Shown: piece by piece, positions 1 to 3,143 of the stretch
Position numbering within the stretch: position 1 is the first letter of the stretch
Layout: each line of letters opens with the position of its first letter
From: Microcaldota archaeon
GTDB lineage: Archaea > Micrarchaeota > Micrarchaeia > Micrarchaeales > CABMGC01
Assembly: GCA_030043435.1 (NCBI GenBank)
Contig: JASHXR010000106.1
Coordinates: 1-5,608, forward strand
Direction of reading: 5' to 3'
Length of the DNA stretch: 5,608 bases
Notes under the pieces: generated by a model
Told to the model about the DNA's origin: nothing
What the model saw: only the letters and a program-made list of their open reading frames with translations
Databases searched by the model: none
Position numbers and translations under genes: made by a program

Positions 1-356
1 GTGTTCACACCAGCGAGTATGAGCTGCACGAGGTAGGGGAACATCTTGTTCTCCTGGAGTATGATCGCAAGCAGCGAGGTGGCGGCCGTGGGCGAAAGCG
101 TCTTGCCCTCGTCCATCATGTACGTCTCGTTCTGGACCTTGAGCAGCTTGACCAGGTATTCAGCGTCGCCGACGCCCCCCGCGATCGTTATGCCCAGGTT
201 CTCGCTTATCCTGTATATCTTTATCGCCTCTGTGCTTGCTATGAAGGTGTCCATCGAGGCCCTCATGTCCGACCCAATCGCCACGCCGTCTGAGCAGAGT
301 ATGCCTATCGTGGTCGTGCCCTTCTTCACCGCTTCGTAGAAGTCCTTATTCTCCAT
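1..356 (-). CDS. psmB: Proteasome beta subunit, partial (3' end beyond left edge)
   Basis: This is the catalytic subunit of the archaeal 20S proteasome, an N-terminal-nucleophile threonine protease in the cytosol. About 118 residues are visible. From the ATG at 356 a 13-residue propeptide ends in KKG, followed by mature TTTIGI, so Thr14 is the expected nucleophile (Thr1) released by self-cleavage. Counting from it, Asp falls at mature 17 (GSDMRAS) and Lys at mature 33 (EAIKIY), the two conserved partners of Thr1. A glycine-rich IAGGVGDAE stretch at mature 45-53 matches the S1-pocket region, and PYLVQLILAGVN matches the conserved core helix and strand. Later active-site residues (Ser129, Asp166 and Ser169 in the family) lie outside the window. 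The start is not certain: a GTG at codon 10 would leave a four-residue propeptide, within the range known for archaeal beta subunits. The TRAM gene lies 135 bases upstream on the same strand. Identification is firm. Confidence 0.95.
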   Translation of the reverse strand, partial: MENKDFYEAVKKGTTTIGILCSDGVAIGSDMRASMDTFIASTEAIKIYRISENLGITIAGGVGDAEYLVKLLKVQNETYMMDEGKTLSPTAATSLLAIILQENKMFPYLVQLILAGVN

Positions 357-366
357 AACATGCGCC

Positions 367-373
367 TATAAAC
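367..373 (-). promoter_or_regulatory. TATA-like box close to the proteasome start
   Basis: The minus strand reads GTTTATA here, only 10 bases before the ATG at 356. An archaeal TATA box normally sits about 25 bases before transcription begins, so if this one is used the transcript would start inside the first codons and the GTG at 329-327 would be the likelier start. It may also be a chance match. No convincing GGAGG/GGTG ribosome site precedes the ATG. Confidence 0.3.
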
Positions 374-451
374 ACTAACACAATACTACAGATGCTGCAC
401 TACTAATACCGACACTAACGCTGGTCAATCGGTCACGTAGGATCTCGGTCG

Positions 452-475
452 GCATCGCCCCAAAGGGGGAGATGC
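452..475. other. GC-rich hairpin between TRAM and proteasome genes
   Basis: Arms 452-456 (GCATC) and 471-475 (GATGC) pair perfectly. After one G/A mismatch (457/470), CCCC (458-461) pairs with GGGG (466-469) around an AAAG loop, for nine base pairs in all. No T-run follows on either strand in the position a bacterial-type terminator needs. It lies about 96 bases upstream of the proteasome ATG, so it could be a leader structure or a transcript-end stabiliser. Function is unknown. Confidence 0.55.
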
Positions 476-478
476 AAT

Positions 479-487
479 AAAAGAAAA
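479..487 (-). terminator. T-rich stretch after the TRAM gene
   Basis: The minus strand reads TTTTCTTTT starting five bases after the TAG stop of the TRAM gene. Archaeal transcripts typically end in such U-tracts without needing a hairpin, so this is the likely 3' end of the TRAM message. The call rests on position and composition only. Confidence 0.4.
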
Positions 488-491
488 CAAC

Positions 492-734
492 CTAGACTAT
501 TAAGCTACCGTTACCTATAAAATACTTACTGTTCTCCAGCATCTCGGCGTACGCGAAGGTGCGGTGCAGCTTCGTTATCTTTACCGTATACGTCTTGCCC
601 GCCCTTGATTTCGCATTGCGGATAAAGACGACGATGTCGTTTATCCTGCCGATGCCTTCCCCTTTCGGGTTCTTTGCGTCCACTCTGACCTCGTATGTCC
701 CACCCTCCTCTAACTCCCTTGTTCCAATTTCCAT
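492..734 (-). CDS. Stand-alone TRAM-domain RNA-binding protein
   Basis: An 80-residue protein that is almost entirely one TRAM domain (residues about 8-66), a small beta-barrel that binds RNA. The characteristic pattern is all visible: EEGGTYEVRV (9-18), the GEGIGRI turn (25-31), IVVFIRNAK (34-42), GKTYTVKITKL (46-56) and the closing FAYAEM (60-65). Larger relatives carry TRAM fused to tRNA- or rRNA-modifying enzymes, while single-domain versions are common in Euryarchaeota and some have been reported as RNA chaperones in methanogens. A chaperone-like role here is inference. The start is well fixed: an in-frame TGA sits directly before the ATG (737-735), and GGTGA lies five bases upstream. 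The last 14 or so residues (NSKYFIGNGSLIV) are a short tail outside the domain. The gene is transcribed toward the proteasome gene but has its own putative promoter at about 881-900 and a T-rich end. Confidence 0.93.
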   Translation of the reverse strand: MEIGTRELEEGGTYEVRVDAKNPKGEGIGRINDIVVFIRNAKSRAGKTYTVKITKLHRTFAYAEMLENSKYFIGNGSLIV

Positions 735-739
735 TCAGT

Positions 740-744
740 TCACC
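740..744 (-). promoter_or_regulatory. Ribosome-binding site of the TRAM gene
   Basis: The minus strand reads GGTGA five bases before the ATG, complementary to the UCACC of the archaeal 16S rRNA 3' end. With the adjacent in-frame stop it fixes the start at 734. Confidence 0.65.
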
Positions 745-871
745 CACTCCTCTAATTCTTCCACTAACCTGTAGTGAAGTACCAGACCCGACTACCTATT
801 GACCCCTGTCGTCACGCCAAGCCAGCATCTGCCCCGCAGGCCCGGCGCGCCCAACTGTACTACCAGTGTGA

Positions 872-900
872 AGATGAAACTATTTAAACCTTTTCTGCAA
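872..900. promoter_or_regulatory. TATA box usable on both strands
   Basis: The core TTTAAA (883-888) is palindromic. On the minus strand it reads GAAAAGGTTTAAATA, a good match to an archaeal BRE plus TATA box. It would start transcription near 860 and give the TRAM gene a leader of about 125 bases. On the plus strand it reads GATGAAACTATTTAAA, also with a purine-rich BRE-like flank, and would start near 905-914, just ahead of the nested inverted repeats at 925-1069. The TRAM direction is the better match. The leader on that side (735-862) is GC-rich with only short, unconvincing stems, and I see no gene in it. Confidence 0.5.
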
Positions 901-904
901 CTTC

Positions 905-1070
905 GTTGATGTACAGTGCTGCGTTGCGTAACCGAACAGCGCGTGGCTCCACTGGAGCTTAATGCTGATACGGATTCCTGATGCAGGCGTAAGCGCCTTG
1001 CGTTATTGTGGATCCGGAGATAGGTGGCCTTCAAGTGGCGGTTGCGCACTTACAGTCGGCAATAGACTGC
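905..1070 (+). ncRNA. Candidate structured RNA, no known family
   Basis: No convincing protein is encoded here; the open frame crossing it on the minus strand has no domain-like pattern. On the plus strand several stems nest. TGCGTAACCG (925-934) pairs with CGGTTGCGCA (1039-1048) over ten contiguous pairs with one G-U. Inside lie GCTCC/GGAGC (946-950/954-958) and an 11-pair hairpin (979-989 with 994-1005, TAAG loop, one bulged T). A further hairpin CAGTC/GACTG (1053-1057/1065-1069) closes the region. Several pairs are G-U when read as plus-strand RNA and become A-C mismatches on the minus strand, which favours plus-strand transcription, as does the TATA-like box at 881-888. It lacks the conserved blocks of 5S, SRP or RNase P RNA. 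No terminal T-run is obvious. The ends are estimates. Confidence 0.3.
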
Positions 1071-1090
1071 TATTATATCCTGTATAGCTA

Positions 1091-2125
1091 TTACGCATAA
1101 TGCCCAATTCTATCCCTGATAAACTGTCCTAGCATAGGATCAGATATAAAGTACCTACCCTTTTCATCCCTTTCTATATACCCTAATTTGTTTAGTGTGC
1201 TTAAATATTTTGAAAGACTTGTATTGTTAAATCCGCTTGATTCGGCTAAACCTACAAATCTCTTCGGCTGATCCGACAGTATGGTTAATAATTTAATAAG
1301 CCTTGGAGTTCCTATCCCCAACTTGGCAATGCTCTTTATCTCTTGTGCGACTATCTTCTTGGCCTCATTTACTGTATGTTCCAATGCAGTATTGGGATTC
1401 TTTAACTGTGCGTAATTGTAGCCAAATAGCGTAAGCCAGCCTGGTAAGCCATCCAGATTATCTTCTACCTCTAGTGCCTTTTTCTCATCAAGCTTTAGCT
1501 TCAACTCCTCGGTGCCTGCTTTTAGGAACCCTAAACTTACTGAATACTGCCACCTTTTTATCTCCATTTTTGTCATTGCCCTGCCATATAGAGGGCTATC
1601 GGCGCCGGGGTCTACAATCGATTTGACTACACCTATCATAGACCCTGTTATAATGAAAGTTACATTATCGTGATAGTAATCGTATAGGTGGGCCAAGAGC
1701 ATTACGACTCTCCTAGGGTTCTTTAGCCACTGGGCCTCGTCCAGGATTATGTAAGCGTGACCTACCTTTTTAAGTAAGGAGTCAAGGTCTCTCTTTGAGA
1801 GCACTCTGCTATAATCTACCCCCACCTTTACTGGAGTGTGCGGCACGCCTATCTCTGCTTTCACCCTCAAGGAGCTTTCAGGCACTGCCAGCAAGCCGTT
1901 TAACGCTTCAGTAAAGTTGCTATTCTCCCTAGCATCCAAGACAAATATCTTCTTACCCAATTTCGTTATGGCGCATTCGGCAAGCGATGTCTTTCCTATT
2001 CTTCGAGGTCCAAGCAGAATTACCCAGTTCTTCTGCCTCAAATTACCTACAAGCGTATCTAGCTCCTTCTCTCTCCCATATAACAGGCGCGGATTCGATT
2101 TCGGCTTTGTGTCAAACAGTTCCAT
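1091..2125 (-). CDS. Archaeal AAA/STAND-like ATPase (ATPase_2 family) with C-terminal winged helix
   Basis: A 344-residue cytosolic ATPase of the archaeal ATPase_2 (PF01637-like) type. The N-terminal LLYGREKELDTL (14-25) is the usual 'F.GRE.EL' lead-in. Walker A is GPRRIGKTS (39-47), Walker B is YIILDEAQW (125-133, Asp129-Glu130), a sensor-1-like FIITGS lies at 157-162, and the family's PLYGR signature is at 178-182. From about 265 to the end, an HTH-like stretch (LAESSGFNNTSLSKYLSTLNKLGYIER) and a wing-like FISDP resemble the winged-helix tail of these proteins, so nucleic-acid or partner binding is plausible. Substrate and pathway are unknown. Members are often multi-copy, patchily distributed accessory genes. 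The gene is clearly AT-richer than its neighbours (18 of 60 G/C at 1201-1260 against 34 of 60 at 3601-3660), suggesting separate ancestry. It is unpaired, with a double palindrome just upstream of its ATG that may be an operator. No strong ribosome site is visible. Confidence 0.9.
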   Translation of the reverse strand: MELFDTKPKSNPRLLYGREKELDTLVGNLRQKNWVILLGPRRIGKTSLAECAITKLGKKIFVLDARENSNFTEALNGLLAVPESSLRVKAEIGVPHTPVKVGVDYSRVLSKRDLDSLLKKVGHAYIILDEAQWLKNPRRVVMLLAHLYDYYHDNVTFIITGSMIGVVKSIVDPGADSPLYGRAMTKMEIKRWQYSVSLGFLKAGTEELKLKLDEKKALEVEDNLDGLPGWLTLFGYNYAQLKNPNTALEHTVNEAKKIVAQEIKSIAKLGIGTPRLIKLLTILSDQPKRFVGLAESSGFNNTSLSKYLSTLNKLGYIERDEKGRYFISDPMLGQFIRDRIGHYA

Positions 2126-2132
2126 ATAACCA

Positions 2133-2162
2133 CTTACTTAGTAAGCCCCTTTACTAAGTAAA
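2133..2162. repeat. Paired 13-bp palindromes upstream of the ATPase (candidate operator)
   Basis: CTTACTTAGTAAG (2133-2145) and TTTACTAAGTAAA (2150-2162) are each symmetric about a single central base. They are also inverted copies of one another: 2134-2144 pairs perfectly with 2151-2161 around CCCC plus a G-T pair. Centres are 17 bp apart and the nearer unit begins 7 bases upstream of the ATPase ATG. This suits two dimer sites over a promoter; as RNA it could also fold into a 12-pair hairpin with a four-base loop. The binding protein is unknown. Confidence 0.65.
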
Positions 2163-2185
2163 TATGTAATAGTAAAATTAATAAA
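2159..2185 (-). promoter_or_regulatory. AT-rich promoter region of the ATPase
   Basis: Two TATA-like candidates occur on the minus strand: TTTATTAA (2185-2178), which would start transcription near 2157, and CATATTTA (2166-2159), which would start near 2138. In either case the palindrome pair at 2133-2162 overlaps the TATA box or the start site, as expected for a repressor operator. Which box is used cannot be decided by eye. Confidence 0.35.
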
Positions 2186-2277
2186 CACAATATACCCTGC
2201 GATAGACGGTCTTAAGTGATGGCTGCATCATTACAGTATGCAAGCCTGACGAAGTTGGTACAGCAGCAGTCAGGAAG

Positions 2278-2285
2278 GTTTATCT
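2278..2285 (+). promoter_or_regulatory. Putative TATA box of the GT2 gene
   Basis: GTTTATCT preceded by purine-rich CAGGAAG resembles BRE plus TATA. It predicts transcription from about 2303-2308, roughly 25-30 bases before the start codon. The rest of the 2126-2329 gap holds the palindromes near the ATPase and an inverted repeat CCTGAC (2245-2250)/GTCAGG (2269-2274); I see no gene there. Confidence 0.35.
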
Positions 2286-2329
2286 GCATTCACGTCAAAT
2301 CCTAACCGTCAGGTCTCAGACGCAGGCAT

Positions 2330-3031
2330 GTGCTCATGGCAAGAAGAAGGGCGACGATCATACTCCCTGTATACAACGAGTACAGGAACCTCAAGAAGAA
2401 CTTCCCTAAGATATACAGGGCTGCAAAGGCGCTAGGGAGCTTCGAGATAATAATCGCTGAGGACGGGTCTACCGACGGGTCCAGGGAGCTCGCGCAGAGG
2501 CTCTCCCTGCTTCCTGACGTCGTAGCGCTCTGCAGGGCAGAGAAGAGCGGGCGCGGCGGCGCCCTGAAGAGGGCTATCCGCATCGCAAGAGGCAATGTCG
2601 TCGGCTACATGGACATCGACCTCTCGGTGCCCCTCTCGTATCTGCCAAAGGCCGTCGAGAAGGTCGAGGACGGAAACGCCATACTTACTGGTTCGAGGTA
2701 TGTGAGAGGGGCAAGCATAAAGCGTACTGTAACAAGGCACTTCCTGAGCGCGGCATACAACGCGCTCCTCTTCCTCTTCTTCAGATCGCAGGTCAAGGAC
2801 CACCAGTGCGGCTTCAAGTTCCTCGAGAGAGGCTACGCCAGGAAGCTGGCAGGGAGGGTGCGCAGCGACCACTGGTTCTTCGACACGGAGATGCTCATAC
2901 TCGCGCAGCGCGACGGCATAATGCCATACGAGCTGCCCGTGAGGTGGAAGGAACACAGGGAGACGAAGGTAAGGGGCAGGGACGTCTACCTCTTCGCCAT
3001 GGAGATACTCAGGCTGCGCTTCGGACACTGA
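2330..3031 (+). CDS. Family-2 glycosyltransferase, dolichyl-phosphate sugar synthase type
   Basis: Likely transfers a hexose from a nucleotide sugar to a polyprenyl (dolichol) phosphate on the cytosolic membrane face, supplying sugar donors for glycan assembly. It is a single GT-A domain with the family landmarks in order: ILPVYNE (11-17), AEDGSTDGS (43-51), GRGGALKRA (74-82), the metal/nucleotide motif MDIDLS (94-99, Asp95 and Asp97), TGSRY (120-124), DHQCGFKFL (157-165, close to the DTQCGFK of ALG5-type enzymes), WFFDTEML (182-189) and PVRWKEH (203-209). At 233 residues it has no C-terminal membrane segments, so it is of the soluble DPM1/ALG5-like kind rather than the membrane-anchored kind. 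The sugar cannot be read from sequence. The start is GTG at 2330 or, two codons on, ATG at 2336; neither has a clear ribosome site and the ATG is at least as likely. The GT-C protein and flippase genes follow on the same strand, so a shared surface-glycan or N-glycosylation role is likely. Confidence 0.93.
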   Translation: MLMARRRATIILPVYNEYRNLKKNFPKIYRAAKALGSFEIIIAEDGSTDGSRELAQRLSLLPDVVALCRAEKSGRGGALKRAIRIARGNVVGYMDIDLSVPLSYLPKAVEKVEDGNAILTGSRYVRGASIKRTVTRHFLSAAYNALLFLFFRSQVKDHQCGFKFLERGYARKLAGRVRSDHWFFDTEMLILAQRDGIMPYELPVRWKEHRETKVRGRDVYLFAMEILRLRFGH

Positions 3032-3047
3032 AGCTTTTTATCTTATG
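3031..3047 (+). promoter_or_regulatory. T-rich end of GT2 and possible promoter for the GT-C gene
   Basis: Directly after the TGA stop the sequence is AAGCTTTTTATCTTATG. The T5 run (3035-3039) could end the GT2 transcript, and the same bases, with a purine-rich flank, resemble an archaeal BRE/TATA. Used as a promoter it would start RNA near 3060-3065 and give the GT-C gene a leader of about 80 bases. Both roles are inferred from composition. Confidence 0.35.
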
Positions 3048-3053
3048 TGTTTC

Positions 3054-3078
3054 ATAATTGTGATGTATAATTGTGATG
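3054..3078 (+). repeat. 12-bp tandem direct repeat in the GT-C leader
   Basis: ATAATTGTGATG occurs at 3054-3065 and again, identically, at 3067-3078, separated by one T (period 13). It may be a replication-slippage duplication or a double regulator site. It falls at or just after the predicted transcription start of the GT-C gene. Confidence 0.85.
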
Positions 3079-3115
3079 CAGAGACTGTACGGAAGTCGAC
3101 CTGCGGCCCCCATGC

Positions 3116-3140
3116 ATCACTGTAAATACAGCGCGTGATC
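3116..3140 (+). promoter_or_regulatory. Ribosome site of the GT-C gene with possible masking hairpin
   Basis: GTGATC (3135-3140), three bases before the TTG start, is complementary to the GAUCAC of the archaeal 16S 3' end and is the only visible ribosome site. The upstream ATCAC (3116-3120) is complementary to its GTGAT, and between them TGT/ACA (3121-3123/3128-3130) can also pair, so the site could be sequestered in the RNA. The overlapping CTGTAAATACAG (3120-3131) is itself an inverted repeat. Confidence 0.4.
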
Positions 3141-3143
3141 TGA

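Noticed and set aside
46..339. A 97-residue plus-strand frame opposite the proteasome gene
   Set aside because: It is an antisense shadow; the minus-strand reading has the conserved catalytic residues.
792..1049. An 85-residue open frame on the minus strand in the gene-free stretch
   Set aside because: Its translation is rich in Arg, Ser and Cys with no domain-like pattern, it overlaps the nested inverted repeats and the TATA box, and no ribosome site precedes it.
925..1049. tRNA-like geometry: a 7-pair acceptor-like stem (925-931/1042-1048) abutting a TTCAA loop
   Set aside because: The T-stem has a mismatch and C-G instead of the invariant G53-C61, there is no proper D-arm with GG, and no credible anticodon arm.
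1071..2200. ATPase as part of a defence or mobile-element module
   Set aside because: No nuclease, toxin, transposase, integrase or terminal repeat accompanies it here; only base composition points to transfer.
2216..2274. C/D box sRNA-like GTGATGG (about 2216-2222) followed by CTGA (2246-2249)
   Set aside because: The spacing is too long for a guide, the C box deviates at its last base, and no C' or D boxes are in place.
2245..2313. CCTGAC (2245-2250) complementary to two GTCAGG copies (2269-2274 and 2308-2313), as an alternative-pairing switch
   Set aside because: The first arms lie upstream of the likely transcription start, and six-base matches of this kind are expected by chance.
2432..3028. 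A 198-residue minus-strand frame opposite the GT2 gene
   Set aside because: It is an antisense shadow of a gene with unmistakable GT2 motifs; its own translation shows only compositional bias.
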